Below, piece after piece: positions 8,023-15,960 of a stretch of 41,376 bases of DNA (its first letter is position 1; the number at the start of each line of letters is the position of its first letter). Source of the DNA: [Zimmermannella] alba NBRC 15616 (GTDB lineage: Bacteria; Actinomycetota; Actinomycetes; Actinomycetales; Microbacteriaceae); NCBI RefSeq assembly GCF_001570905.1, contig NZ_BCSO01000015.1:1-41376 (forward strand), read 5' to 3'. Below the pieces are notes generated by a model. The model saw nothing but the letters and a program-made list of their open reading frames with translations. It was not told the origin of the DNA and searched no databases. The position numbers were made by a program, and so were the translations under genes.

Positions 8023-9636
8023 CTACACCCAGGCAGGCTCGAGGAAGCCGAGCTCCACGAGGCGACGTACCTCGGGTGCAAGCGCCTGCTTCATGGCATC
8101 CGTCTCCACATCGAGCAGCGCCGCGAGCGCAGGCACGATCTGCGAGCCGGCGAGTTCGCCATCGCACACGCCCACAAAGCCCGCGAGCGACGTCGAGAGC
8201 GGGTACGTGCGACGGAAGCCGCCGCCCTGGCGCAGGAGCATCGCGCTCGGGTGCTCATCGCCGGGGCGCGAGTGGCGTTCTTCAGTGACATCCCCCGCAA
8301 CGACCAACGTCTCGTCGAAGAGCGCGTCATCGTCGAGGCCGCGAAGCCACTCGAGACGTTCCCACGCGCTCTGCACGACCGGACCAAGCGGCTGGCCGAG
8401 CTGGTGCGGCAACGACTCGAATCGGCGAAGCGGGTCAGCTTCGCCATCCTGCTTCGAGAAGCAGAGCAGGCCCATCCCGACCGCGCGGATGCCGCGCTCG
8501 GCGAAGTCGCGCAGGTAGTTCGCGAAACCCTCGCGCCACGAGTCAAGCTCAGCGTTCTCCTGCGCGTCCTTGAGCCACATGTCCGCGTATTCGATCGGCG
8601 TCGCCTCTTCGCGGAGCACGATCCACGCATCGAGGCCCGGCTCGAGCCACTCGTCGAGCTTCGCGTGCCAACCTTCGTCACCCTCGCGGATCTCCCAGTT
8701 GCCGAGCATGCAGGCGCGGCCGCCGGGGGTGAGGATGCTGGGGAGTCCACGCACGAGGGTCTCGACGATGCGGTCGCCCTCGGCACCGCCGTCGCGGTAG
8801 GTGAAGCGTTCAGCGGCGGATTCCTCGCGGCGCCGCGGGGTGATGACGAACGGCGGGTTCGAGACGACAAGATCGAACTGCTCCCCCGCGACCGGTTCGA
8901 GCATCGAGCCGAGGCGCAGGCTCACGCGTTCCTCGAGCGCCTCGGGGTTGAGGCCGAGGGCGGGTGCGTTGAGGAGGAGGTTGAAGCGGGCGAACTCGAT
9001 TGCGCGTTCGGAGATGTCGGTCGCGACGACGAGGTCCGCGTGGGCGAGCAGGTGCATTGTCTGCACGCCCATGCCGACGCCGAGGTCGAAGGCGCGGGCG
9101 ACGTGTTCGCGCGGGGTGAGCTGGGCGAGGAGTGTCGTGGCGGGGCCGATGCCGACGACGTGGTCGCGGCGGAGGGATGCTTCGTGACCGATGCCGCGGG
9201 CCGCGCGCTCGCCGAGCTGGACGCCGCCGAGGTCGGAGGCGATCCACCAGCAGGCCTCGTCGGATTCGTAGGGACGGATGTCGACGCGGGCGAGGACGGT
9301 GCCGTCAGGGCCGCTGCGCTCGGCGAGGCGGGCGCGCTCGAGGAGTTCGAGTTCGGGGATGCGCTGGGCGGCTACGGGGAGGCCGAGGAGGAAGAGTTCG
9401 ACGATCGCGCCGAGTTCGCCGCCGCGATTCTCGAGTGCGGCGAGTGCTTCGTTGGCGGGGACGATGAGGTCGCGGTGGAGGGCGGCTGCGGCCTCGACAC
9501 CGAGGAGCGATTCGATGCCGTCGATCGTGTAGTTGAGGCGATCGAAGAGGGCGCGAAGCTCGGTGAGGAGCGGGAGATCGCCGGTGACGGGGGCGTCGTT
9601 CGGGTCGTCGAAGTGGGAAGCAGCTGCGTCAGTCAC
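8023..9636 (-). CDS. SAM-dependent methyltransferase, RsmC/PrmC-like
   Basis: The 537-residue protein has a helical N-terminal region (about 1-190), then a class I methyltransferase domain. FDLGVGMGVQTMHLL is the SAM-binding glycine loop, VVATDISERAIEFA the following acidic strand, and DLVVSNPPFVI the NPPF motif typical of enzymes that methylate an amino group in nucleic acid bases or on glutamine. The C-terminal 170 residues contain winged-helix-like material (LDVETDAMKQALAPEVRRLV). The actual substrate is unknown; a 16S or 23S rRNA guanine-N2 or other base is possible. The start is GTG 9636 (VTDAAASHFDD), since further upstream the frame runs through repeats. Confidence 0.8.
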   Translation of the reverse strand: MTDAAASHFDDPNDAPVTGDLPLLTELRALFDRLNYTIDGIESLLGVEAAAALHRDLIVPANEALAALENRGGELGAIVELFLLGLPVAAQRIPELELLERARLAERSGPDGTVLARVDIRPYESDEACWWIASDLGGVQLGERAARGIGHEASLRRDHVVGIGPATTLLAQLTPREHVARAFDLGVGMGVQTMHLLAHADLVVATDISERAIEFARFNLLLNAPALGLNPEALEERVSLRLGSMLEPVAGEQFDLVVSNPPFVITPRRREESAAERFTYRDGGAEGDRIVETLVRGLPSILTPGGRACMLGNWEIREGDEGWHAKLDEWLEPGLDAWIVLREEATPIEYADMWLKDAQENAELDSWREGFANYLRDFAERGIRAVGMGLLCFSKQDGEADPLRRFESLPHQLGQPLGPVVQSAWERLEWLRGLDDDALFDETLVVAGDVTEERHSRPGDEHPSAMLLRQGGGFRRTYPLSTSLAGFVGVCDGELAGSQIVPALAALLDVETDAMKQALAPEVRRLVELGFLEPAWV

Positions 9637-9680
9637 CCGGCTATTCTTGCGCGTCCCCGCGAGGTGGTCGACATCACCGA

Positions 9681-9722
9681 GGTGGTCGAGTGCGAGCCGA
9701 AGGCTCGTGTATCGAGACCACC
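9681..9722. repeat. REP-like repeat, GGTGGTC...GAGACCACC type
   Basis: The sequence begins GGTGGTCGAG and ends TCGTGTATCGAGACCACC, an imperfect inverted repeat. Related sequences occur at 15880-15960 and 19494-19535. I know this type as a common intergenic repeat in Microbacteriaceae chromosomes. It lies upstream of the methyltransferase gene. Confidence 0.65.
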
Positions 9723-9736
9723 GGCCCCGACTGCTT

Positions 9737-9806
9737 CCGCAATTGGTCAGAATCGGGGGTTCGTCGCACACATGGCCTCATCCGGCCGATTTCTGACCAG
9801 TTGCGG
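9737..9806. repeat. 70-nt intergenic palindrome (element E)
   Basis: Arms CCGCAATTGGTCAGAATCGG and CCGATTTCTGACCAGTTGCGG pair over about 20 bp with one mismatch and one bulged base; the centre is degenerate. It lies between the REP-like repeat and element F, 21 nt from F, in the gap between the monooxygenase stop and the methyltransferase start. Confidence 0.75.
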
Positions 9807-9827
9807 CGCCGGAGGCCCATGCCACCC

Positions 9828-9900
9828 CCGGAAATCTGGCATCTGGCGGCCCTTCGAGACCGCATGAGGGTCAAGGGGTCCCCAAATGCCAGATTTCCGG
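9828..9900. repeat. 73-nt intergenic palindrome (element F)
   Basis: Arms CCGGAAATCTGGCATCTGG and CCAAATGCCAGATTTCCGG pair at 18 of 19 positions, and pairing continues toward the centre. It ends exactly 9 nt after the monooxygenase stop (9910-9912, leftward). The core AAATCTGG is shared with element D. Confidence 0.8.
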
Positions 9901-9909
9901 AGTCCCAGC

Positions 9910-10935
9910 TCACGGCAGGTACGGCGCGAGCGCCTCGAGCGTACGGATCCGGTCCTCCACGTCGTACGTCGTCGCGGCAAGCAGCAGCTCATCCGCGCCG
10001 GTCTGCTCGGCAAGTTCCGCGAGCTGACGCGCGACCTGCTCCGCCGTCCCGAGGTGCTGCGTCCCGCGCACACGCGCGAACAGCTCCTGGTCGACAATGC
10101 GGGATGCCGTCTCGGCAGCTTGCTCGGGCGACTGCACCGGCCCGAGCTTCCCCATCCGGAGCTGCCAACCAGCGATCCGGCTCGGCATCGCCAGCCGCTT
10201 CGCCTCCTCGAAGGAGTCCGCGACGATCACGCTCGCGCTCATGAGCACGCGCGGCTTCGGCCACCGCTCGGACGGCGTGTAGTGGCGGCGGTAGTGGTCA
10301 ACCGGCGAGACGGGGTTCGAGCCCATCCCGAAGTGGTTCGCGAAGGAGTACGGCAGGCCGAGCTTTGCCGCGAGTTCTGCTCCGTAGAGGCTCGATCCGA
10401 GAATCCAGACCTCCGGGACGTCGTTCCCCGCCACCGGCGTCGCGCGGAGCCGGCGCAGCCACTCGCTCGAATGCTCCGGCCGCACCTCGCCAAGGAGTCC
10501 GAGCAGCTCAAACACGTCCTCCGGAAAGCGCTCAACGGCTTCGTTCCCAGGCGCACGACGCAGCCCTGCGGCCGTGATCGGGTCTGTGCCGGGCGCGCGG
10601 CCAAGGCCGAGGTCGATCCGTCCCGGGAACATGGCTTCGAGGAGCGCGAACTGTTCGGCGACGATGAGCGGCGCGTGGTTCGGGAGCATGACACCGCCGG
10701 AGCCGAGCCGAATCTGCGAGGTGCCCTGCCCGAGGTGGGCGAGTAGCACGGCTGGCGAAGTGGAGGCGACCGAGGAGGTGTTGTGGTGTTCGGCGACCCA
10801 GTAGCGGTGGTATCCGAGCCGGTCGGCAGCATCGACGAGCCGCTTCGAGGCGGCGATCGCGTCGGCGCTCGTGGACCCGTCCGAGACGGTGACGAGGTCG
10901 AGGACGGACAGCTTCGGTAGGCGCAGCGTGCTCAT
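9910..10935 (-). CDS. LLM-class flavin-dependent monooxygenase
   Basis: The 341-residue protein has the bacterial luciferase-like TIM-barrel pattern: KLSVLDLVTVSDG at the N-terminus, LGYHRYWVAEHHN, IRLGSGGVMLPNHAPLIVAEQFALLE (broken here as two blocks), and RIDLGLGRAPGTDP. These are typical of the subgroup related to YhbW and alkanal monooxygenase. Such enzymes use FMNH2 supplied by a reductase to oxidise aldehydes or other small substrates; the substrate here is unknown. The start at ATG 10935 (MSTLRLPKLS) matches the family start, and the longer upstream frame is low-complexity. No flavin reductase is adjacent. Confidence 0.85.
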   Translation of the reverse strand: MSTLRLPKLSVLDLVTVSDGSTSADAIAASKRLVDAADRLGYHRYWVAEHHNTSSVASTSPAVLLAHLGQGTSQIRLGSGGVMLPNHAPLIVAEQFALLEAMFPGRIDLGLGRAPGTDPITAAGLRRAPGNEAVERFPEDVFELLGLLGEVRPEHSSEWLRRLRATPVAGNDVPEVWILGSSLYGAELAAKLGLPYSFANHFGMGSNPVSPVDHYRRHYTPSERWPKPRVLMSASVIVADSFEEAKRLAMPSRIAGWQLRMGKLGPVQSPEQAAETASRIVDQELFARVRGTQHLGTAEQVARQLAELAEQTGADELLLAATTYDVEDRIRTLEALAPYLP

Positions 10936-11050
10936 GGCAGCTACAACAGCACGGCCGGATGCCGCATTCCCGTGCGACCCGCCGCTCGGGGCAATGCCGC
11001 GCACGTGCCGAGCCGCACCGGCCTGGCGCTGGCGTTGGGGTTGGCGGCAG

Positions 11051-11590
11051 CTATGCGGATGCCGTCCGAATCTGACGCCTCTCGAGGAGCTCACACTCGG
11101 GCCCACCCGCAACGGCGGAGCGAATCCGGTAGGCGAGGTCTTCGCGCATCGGGGGCAGGTCCGTCACCGGATACCACTCGACGCGCGTCGATTCATCGTC
11201 GCCGACCGCGCCCTCACCAGAGAGCCAGCGGCAGCGGAAGGTGAGGTCGAGGTACTGCGCCTGGTCGCCGTTCACGTGCGTGACCTGCTCAGTGACCGAG
11301 AGGAGCGTGAGCCGCTCAACCTTGATCTCGACCTGCGCCTCTTCCATCGCTTCCCGTCGCGCAGCTTCGGCCGGATGCTCACCCGGGTCGACGATGCCCG
11401 TGATCGGCGCCCAGTTGCCGTTGTCACTGCGGAGCACGAGGAGCACCTCGAGCGCTTCGGGAGCGGCGCCGTCGATCGAAGCATTCGGGGCATCCATCCG
11501 CCGGAGGACGATCGCCGAAGAGCCTGGCAGCCAGAGCGGGGCGTGGCCGATCTTCTCGCGGAGTTCGACAACAAAGGGCGGGATGGGCAT
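11051..11590 (-). CDS. Nudix hydrolase
   Basis: The 179-residue protein has a complete Nudix box, GIVDPGEHPAEAARREAMEE (G-x5-E-x7-REx2EE), the Mg2+-binding site that hydrolyses nucleoside diphosphates linked to another group. Just upstream NGNWAPITG replaces the usual WxLPGG. The N-terminus (HAPLWLPGSSAIVLRR) and C-terminus (STRVEWYPVTDLPP) fit small ADP-ribose or dNTP-type members. The substrate cannot be told from sequence. It stands between the monooxygenase and the VIT1-like gene, 48 nt from the latter. Confidence 0.88.
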   Translation of the reverse strand: MPIPPFVVELREKIGHAPLWLPGSSAIVLRRMDAPNASIDGAAPEALEVLLVLRSDNGNWAPITGIVDPGEHPAEAARREAMEEAQVEIKVERLTLLSVTEQVTHVNGDQAQYLDLTFRCRWLSGEGAVGDDESTRVEWYPVTDLPPMREDLAYRIRSAVAGGPECELLERRQIRTASA

Positions 11591-11638
11591 GACGTCCTTT
11601 CCGAGGGTAACGGTGCGGCGTGTGCCTCGCGGGCAGCG

Positions 11639-12757
11639 CTAGCCCGCGATGACTCCTCCGAAAGCGAGTCCCAAGAGGTACGTGGCAGCCGCGGCGCCGT
11701 AGCCGATGAGGAGCTGTCGCAGCGCACGCTTCCACGGGGTGACGCCCGAGAGCACGCCCACGATGCCGCCGGTGAGCAGGAGCGCGAGCCCCACCACGAC
11801 GGCCGACACGAGCACCGCGAGCAGGCCCGACATCCCGACGAGGTACGGCAACACCGGGATGAGTGCGCCGACCGCGAAGAAGCAGAAGCTCGATCCGGCG
11901 GCCGTCCACGCGGTGCCGATCTCTTCGTGCTCCGCGTTGTGGAGGCCCGTAAAAGCTTCCCGTTCGGGGTCGACGCCCTGAAGGCGGAACATCTGCTCGG
12001 CGCGGGCTTCAGCGTCTTCCCGGCTCATGCCGCGGGCACGGTAGACGAGGGCGAGTTCGTTCGCGTCAACGTCGAGGCGCGGGATGATGCGGCCGGTCTC
12101 CGGGTTCGGGGTGGATGCTTCGAGGAGTTCGCGCTGCGAGCGGATCGAGACGTATTCGCCCGCGCCCATCGAGAGGGCGCCGGCGAGCAGGCCCGCGAGG
12201 CCCGTTGCGAGGACGAAGGGGGTGGGGGCGCCGGTCGCGCCGACGCCGAGCACGAGGGCAAGGTTTGAGACGAGGCCGTCGTTCGCACCGAAGACGGCGG
12301 CGCGGAACATGCCGGACATGCGCGAGCGTGAGCGCATGGCGAGGCCGCGGACGACCTCTTCATGGATGCGCTCGTCGGCGGCCATCTGGGGGGTCGCGTC
12401 AGCGTCGTCCGCGTACGGGGTGCGCGATTCGGCGCGCTGCATGAGGGCGAGCACAAACACGGAACCGAAGCGGCGGGCGAAGGCGCCGAAGAGGCGGGTG
12501 GAGAAGTCGGGCTTGACGCCGCCGGTGCCGTGCTCGCCGAGGAGGCGCTGCCAGTGTGCTTCGTGGCGGCCTTCTGCTTCGGCGAGGCGGAGAAGGATTT
12601 CGCGTTCTTCGCCGTCTCGTTTCGCAGCGAGGTCGTGGTAGACGGCGGCTTCCGCGCGCTCGTTCGCGAGGTACTTCCGCCAGCGCGCGAGGTCGCGCGA
12701 GGTGGGGGTGCGGGCGAGATCGCCGGTGCCTGGCTCAGCGCGGGTGTGGGGAGACAT
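11639..12757 (-). CDS. VIT1/CCC1-family transporter with ferritin-like N-terminus
   Basis: The 372-residue protein has a soluble N-terminal helical domain (about 20-145) with EAAVYHDLAAKRDGEEREIL and EAEGRHEAHWQRLLGEHG, Glu/His patterns of a rubrerythrin/ferritin-like diiron fold. The C-terminal half is a five-helix VIT1/CCC1 transporter with FGANDGLVSNLALVLGVGA and LSMGAGEYVSIRSQRELLE. VIT1/CCC1 proteins move Fe2+ or Mn2+ out of the cytosol, and the MbfA-type fusion with a ferritin-like domain is an iron exporter in some bacteria. Metal export is therefore likely, but the metal is not determined here. Confidence 0.88.
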   Translation of the reverse strand: MSPHTRAEPGTGDLARTPTSRDLARWRKYLANERAEAAVYHDLAAKRDGEEREILLRLAEAEGRHEAHWQRLLGEHGTGGVKPDFSTRLFGAFARRFGSVFVLALMQRAESRTPYADDADATPQMAADERIHEEVVRGLAMRSRSRMSGMFRAAVFGANDGLVSNLALVLGVGATGAPTPFVLATGLAGLLAGALSMGAGEYVSIRSQRELLEASTPNPETGRIIPRLDVDANELALVYRARGMSREDAEARAEQMFRLQGVDPEREAFTGLHNAEHEEIGTAWTAAGSSFCFFAVGALIPVLPYLVGMSGLLAVLVSAVVVGLALLLTGGIVGVLSGVTPWKRALRQLLIGYGAAAATYLLGLAFGGVIAG

Positions 12758-12830
12758 GTTTCCAGCCTAGTTGGGCAGCTTTTGGGGCGGCTTTTCTAGC
12801 GGGCGGTGGCCAGATTGCCGCTCGGGCGCG

Positions 12831-12903
12831 GTGGCCAGATTGCACGCTTCAGGAAATGGATGCGTGAGGAGCATCCATTTCCTGAAGCGTGCAATTCAGC
12901 CAC
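12831..12903. repeat. 73-nt intergenic palindrome (element G)
   Basis: Arms of 33 nt pair at 30 positions around a 7-nt loop (GTGAGGA). The inner 24 bp, starting TTGCACGCTTCAGG at 12840, are perfect. The outer sequence GTGGCCAGATTGC is duplicated directly at 12806-12818, suggesting a partial second copy or target duplication. It lies 59 nt beyond the dcd stop and 73 nt upstream of the VIT1-like gene start. Confidence 0.85.
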
Positions 12904-12962
12904 TGCCACCGGAGCGCACGGCGGCCCCCGCCGTCGGAGCGGCCATGCCGGAGCGAGGGGCC

Positions 12963-13568
12963 CTACTGCCCCGCAGCGCCGGCGTCGGTGACGGATACGT
13001 CGACGCGCGTGAAGTTCTGGAAGCTGCGGGATGCCGTCGGGCCGCGCTGGCCGAAGTAGCGCGACTGGTATTCCTTCGAGCCGTACGGGAGTTCAGCTGC
13101 CGAGGAGAGGTTGAAGAAGCAGAGCTGGCCGATCTTCATGCCCGGCCACAGCTTGATCGGGAGCGTCGCGACGTTCGAGAGTTCGAGGGTGACGTGGCCC
13201 TGGAATCCGGGGTCGATGAAGCCCGCAGTCGAGTGCGTGAGCAGGCCCAGGCGGCCGAGCGAGCTCTTGCCCTCGAGGCGTGCGGCAACGTCATCCGCGA
13301 GCGTCACCTGCTCGAATGTTGCCGCGAGCACGAATTCGCCCGGGTGCAGGATGAACGGCTCGTCGGGCTTCACCTCGACGAGGCGCGTGAGGTCGGGCTG
13401 CTCTTCAGCCGGGTCGATCGTCGCGTAGCGGTGGTTGTCGAAGAGACGGAAGTAGCGGTCGAGGCGGACGTCCACCGAGGCGGGCTGCACTGCCTTCGGG
13501 TCTGCCGGGTCGAGCGCGATGCGCCCGGATTCGATGCCTGCACGGATGTCGCGGTCGCTGAGGAGCAT
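12963..13568 (-). CDS. dcd: dCTP deaminase
   Basis: The 201-residue protein matches the dCTP deaminase/dUTPase trimer family: [54 protein letters not shown] and [17 protein letters not shown]. Dcd converts dCTP to dUTP, or directly to dUMP in the bifunctional actinobacterial form, feeding dTMP synthesis. Length and start are as usual for the family. ATG 13568 is preceded by GGAG and also by a -10-like TACGCT 6 nt upstream, so the message may be leaderless or nearly so. It is a single gene, divergent from the tRNA. Confidence 0.93.
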   Translation of the reverse strand: MLLSDRDIRAGIESGRIALDPADPKAVQPASVDVRLDRYFRLFDNHRYATIDPAEEQPDLTRLVEVKPDEPFILHPGEFVLAATFEQVTLADDVAARLEGKSSLGRLGLLTHSTAGFIDPGFQGHVTLELSNVATLPIKLWPGMKIGQLCFFNLSSAAELPYGSKEYQSRYFGQRGPTASRSFQNFTRVDVSVTDAGAAGQ

Positions 13569-13696
13569 GCTCCGAGCGTACCGCGGCGGACCGCTTGCTA
13601 CACTTGCGGGGCTGGGCAAATCGCCGCGAGCTTCGAGTTTGTGGCCTCACGCACCCGGCGAGCACCGCCACCTTCCAGGCCAGCGGAGCACCCCAT

Positions 13697-13767
13697 GGGG
13701 CTGTAGTTCAATGGTAGAACTTCTGCTTCCCAAGCAGACAGCGCGGGTTCGATTCCCGTCAGCCCCT
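13697..13767 (+). tRNA. tRNA-Gly (anticodon CCC)
   Basis: Acceptor arms GGGGCTG (13697-13703) and CAGCCCC (13760-13766) pair perfectly. The D arm contains TAGTTCAATGGTAGAA, the anticodon stem is TCTGC/GCAGA with loop TTCCCAA (anticodon CCC), and the T arm is CGGGTTCGATTCCCG. The discriminator base is T. CCA is not encoded. It reads GGG codons. Confidence 0.95.
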
Positions 13768-13772
13768 CCGAG

Positions 13773-13809
13773 CGAGACCCCCGACCACCCCCTCCGGTCG
13801 GGGGTCTCG
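13773..13809 (+). terminator. Hairpin terminator after tRNA-Gly
   Basis: Arms CGAGACCCCCGACC and GGTCGGGGGTCTCG form a perfect 14-bp stem with a 9-nt loop, 5 nt after the tRNA. A short pyrimidine run (TCGTCTC) follows. It very probably ends the tRNA transcript. From here to 14022 I see no convincing gene. Confidence 0.75.
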
Positions 13810-14022
13810 TCGTCTCATCACTCCATGAACGCGCCCCAGCGAGCGCCTGGCTAATGCATCACCCCACCCATTCGCCGCACGGTAAACACCCGGTGAAAGT
13901 CCACCCAGCAAAACACTCCGCTCAGCTGCGCCCCATCCCGTGACGGCACCGCCAAGCAACAAGCCCCGATCCCTCAACTCCATGACGAACGCGAAGCGTT
14001 CGCCATCACGCGCCGCCCCGGC

Positions 14023-14196
14023 CTACCGCTCGAGCCGACGCTCCACAATCACGTCACTCAGCCAGCTCGCCGCGAGCGACAAGGACAGGCTGTACGCAAG
14101 CAACGTCTTCGATGACTTCTCCTTCTGCAGGAGCAATGCGAGCGTCAACGCCACCAGGACGTGGGTGAGATTGCTGAGGCGCTTCGTGGGTGACAT
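14023..14196 (-). CDS. Small membrane protein, 57 residues
   Basis: A short frame begins at ATG 14196 (MSPTKRLSNLTHVLVALTLA) behind AAAGGA, with two hydrophobic stretches (about residues 11-23 and 32-50) separated by QKEKSSKT, and a basic end (VERRLER). It is probably a two-helix membrane protein. I do not recognise a family. It follows the acetyltransferase gene by about 40 nt in the same direction, so the two could share a transcript. Good ribosome-binding site, composition and hydrophobic pattern support it; there is no homology evidence. Confidence 0.5.
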   Translation of the reverse strand: MSPTKRLSNLTHVLVALTLALLLQKEKSSKTLLAYSLSLSLAASWLSDVIVERRLER

Positions 14197-14237
14197 GGCC
14201 ATTCCTTTCGTCGTGTTCCGGGCCAGACACCGTCACG

Positions 14238-14831
14238 CTACGAACCACCACCGACATTCGATTTTTCCAGCTCCGCCGCGACGCGCGCCTCGAGCCCAGC
14301 CCGCACCGCGGCCCACTCCTCGCGCACGATGCTGAAGTAGTCGACGTCCGCGATCGTGCCGTCGGCAGCGGGGCGGAACCGACGCAGCGTCCCCTCGAAC
14401 CTCGCACCCAGTCGCGCGATCGCGGCGTGCGAGCGCGTATTCCGGTGGTCACAGCGAAGCGAAACCCGCTCTACGCCAAGCTCACCGAAGGCGTACCCAA
14501 ACATGAGCAGCTTCGCGCTCGGATTCACCATGCCGCCCCACACGTCGCGGGCATAGAACGTATTGCCGACTTCAACCCGAAGCCCCGGCACGTGATCATA
14601 GAAGGCAGTCCGGCCGACCACCTCGCCGTCCAACTCGACAGCAAAGGCCAGCGTCGACTCCGGCGCCATGAGCGCCTCGAGGTGGGCCCGCATCTCGGCG
14701 TCGTCGCGAGGCATCGGCGAGGACATTCCCGCCCACATAGCTTCGTCGATGAGCGCTCGCAACGCCGGCGCATCGTCAACAGTCAGCGGGCGGAGCGCGA
14801 CCGGGCCAAGGTGCAGAGTGACTGGATGCAT
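14238..14831 (-). CDS. GNAT-family N-acetyltransferase
   Basis: The 197-residue protein is of the RimJ/RimL type: VALRPLTVDDAPALRALI at the start, FAVELDGEVVGRTAFYDH in the middle strands, and HRNTRSHAAIARLGARFEGT, the acetyl-CoA-binding loop and helix with the conserved Asn/Ser pattern. The C-terminus DVDYFSIVREEW is also typical. It transfers an acetyl group from acetyl-CoA to an unknown amine, possibly a protein N-terminus. The start is ATG 14831. Palindrome A lies just upstream. Confidence 0.88.
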   Translation of the reverse strand: MHPVTLHLGPVALRPLTVDDAPALRALIDEAMWAGMSSPMPRDDAEMRAHLEALMAPESTLAFAVELDGEVVGRTAFYDHVPGLRVEVGNTFYARDVWGGMVNPSAKLLMFGYAFGELGVERVSLRCDHRNTRSHAAIARLGARFEGTLRRFRPAADGTIADVDYFSIVREEWAAVRAGLEARVAAELEKSNVGGGS

Positions 14832-14845
14832 CTCACCAGACTAGC

Positions 14846-14920
14846 TGTGCAGAAATGGCAGTATTTGGAGCTTCAAGCCTCCACACGCCTCGACGCCCCA
14901 AATACTGCCATTTCTGCACA
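14846..14920. repeat. 75-nt intergenic palindrome (element A)
   Basis: The outer 23 bp are perfect (TGTGCAGAAATGGCAG... and its complement ending ...CATTTCTGCACA). The whole element pairs at about 30 of 35 positions around the loop CCACA. It is the same length as, and clearly related to, copies B (40139) and C (41167). It lies 82 nt beyond the YceI stop and 14 nt before the acetyltransferase start. Confidence 0.9.
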
Positions 14921-15002
14921 TGCCCCGGCAGGTAACAGCCCCAGCCCCCGTTACGAAGCGGGCACTGGCACGAAGACGCGCCGGAAGCCGGCGAGGCTAC
15001 GA

Positions 15003-15542
15003 CTAGGCGTTGAGCGCGAACTGGAGGTCCAGCTCAAGCTTGACCTCTTCGCCGAGCATGACACCGCCGGTCTCAAGCGCGGCGTTGAAGTTCACGCCAA
15101 AGTCGGTGCGGTTGATCTTGGTCTTGGCCTCGAGGCCGAGCTTCGTGTTGCCGTACGGGTCAACGACGACACCGCCAACCTCAACATCGAACACGACGGG
15201 CTTCGTGACGCCGCGCATCGTGAGCTCGCCCTCAACCTTGAGCTCCTCCTCGTCACCCTCGACCTTGGTCGAACGGAAGGTGACCTCCGGGAACTCGTCA
15301 GCGGCGAAAAAGTCGCCCGTGCGGAGGTGCTCGTCGCGCTGCTCCTGGTTCGTGTTGATCGACGCGACCTTCACCGAGCCGCTGGCGCTCGACTCTGCCG
15401 GGGTGGCGCCGGTGATGAGGGTGGCTGTGGCCTCTTCGAAGGTGCCCTTGACCTTCGAGATGGCGAGGTGGCGGATCTGGAAGGCGACCGTCGAGTGGGT
15501 CGCGTCGAGGGTCCAGGTGCCGGCGGGGATGGTGTTCGACAT
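15003..15542 (-). CDS. YceI-family lipid-binding protein
   Basis: The 179-residue protein shows the YceI pattern: PAGTWTLDATHSTVAFQIRH, LAISKVKGTFEE, REEHL-like RDEHLRTGDFFAADEFPEVT, GELTMRGVTKPVVFDVE and the C-terminal GLEAKTKINRTDFGVNF. YceI proteins form a lipocalin-like barrel that binds isoprenoid chains. No signal peptide is visible, so this one is probably cytosolic, as is usual for actinobacterial members. ATG 15542 follows AAGGAG closely; the frame continues upstream but that part is not typical. A palindromic operator-like site lies about 45 nt upstream. Confidence 0.9.
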   Translation of the reverse strand: MSNTIPAGTWTLDATHSTVAFQIRHLAISKVKGTFEEATATLITGATPAESSASGSVKVASINTNQEQRDEHLRTGDFFAADEFPEVTFRSTKVEGDEEELKVEGELTMRGVTKPVVFDVEVGGVVVDPYGNTKLGLEAKTKINRTDFGVNFNAALETGGVMLGEEVKLELDLQFALNA

Positions 15543-15879
15543 GGGGTTCTCCTTGGAAGTCGGGGGTTCTGCGAGACAGAAACAGTTTGTTGTATCTGCA
15601 ACCAATGCAACTGTAGCGCGAAATGCTTGCAGGTGCATCTTTTTCTGCAGAGGCTCAGCCGACGCGGAGGAGCTGTTCACCAGAGAAGCCCGCGTGGCCC
15701 GATTTCATGCGGGAAGAGAGGGGATGACGGATGCGACGTACGCGAGCCGCGGCCGTCACATTCCGGCGCCACAGAACTCACAGAAGAGGCCACAGAACCA
15801 GACTCGACTCCTCGGAACGGAGCTGTTCGAGTAGGCCGCAGGCCGTATCGAGATCACGCGGTGTGGCAGCGCTCAGACC
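15543..15879. other. Intergenic region upstream of the YceI gene
   Basis: No convincing gene is seen here. A 36-codon frame at 15724-15834 (MTDATYASRGRHIPAP...) has a purine-rich site (GAAGAGAGGGG) before it, but nothing else supports it. The part near 15543-15620 is AT-richer and carries the operator-like palindrome, so the promoter of the YceI gene is probably there. Confidence 0.4.
15589..15602. promoter_or_regulatory. MarR-like palindromic operator candidate
   Basis: GTTGTATCTGCAAC is a near-perfect inverted repeat (GTTGnA..TnCAAC), partly repeated just downstream as TGCAACCAATGCAA. Such GTTGCA/TGCAAC sites are typical of MarR-family regulators, which often control yceI-type genes in actinobacteria. 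No MarR gene is in the window. Confidence 0.4.
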
Positions 15880-15960
15880 GGTGGTCTCGATACACGCGCT
15901 CCGCGCGCACCGCCGGATCGAGTACGGGCCACAGGCTCGTGTACCGAGGTCTCGACCACC
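15880..15960. repeat. REP-like repeat, GGTGGTCTCGATACACG type
   Basis: It starts GGTGGTCTCGATACACG and ends CGAGGTCTCGACCACC, with an internal GC-rich hairpin (CGCGCTCCGCGCG). It ends immediately at the stop of the PIF1-like helicase (15961). It belongs to the same class as 9681-9722 and 19494-19535. Confidence 0.7.

Noticed and set aside
8251-9867. 538-codon plus-strand frame opposite the methyltransferase
   Set aside because: It is Glu/Val/Ala-rich with no motif, and runs through palindromes E and F, which are intergenic.
13759-13983. 74-codon minus-strand frame over the tRNA and terminator
   Set aside because: It overlaps tRNA-Gly and its terminator and has no ribosome-binding site.
15724-15834. 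36-codon frame with a purine-rich site upstream
   Set aside because: No hydrophobic pattern, domain or neighbour supports it; kept only as a remark in the intergenic entry.
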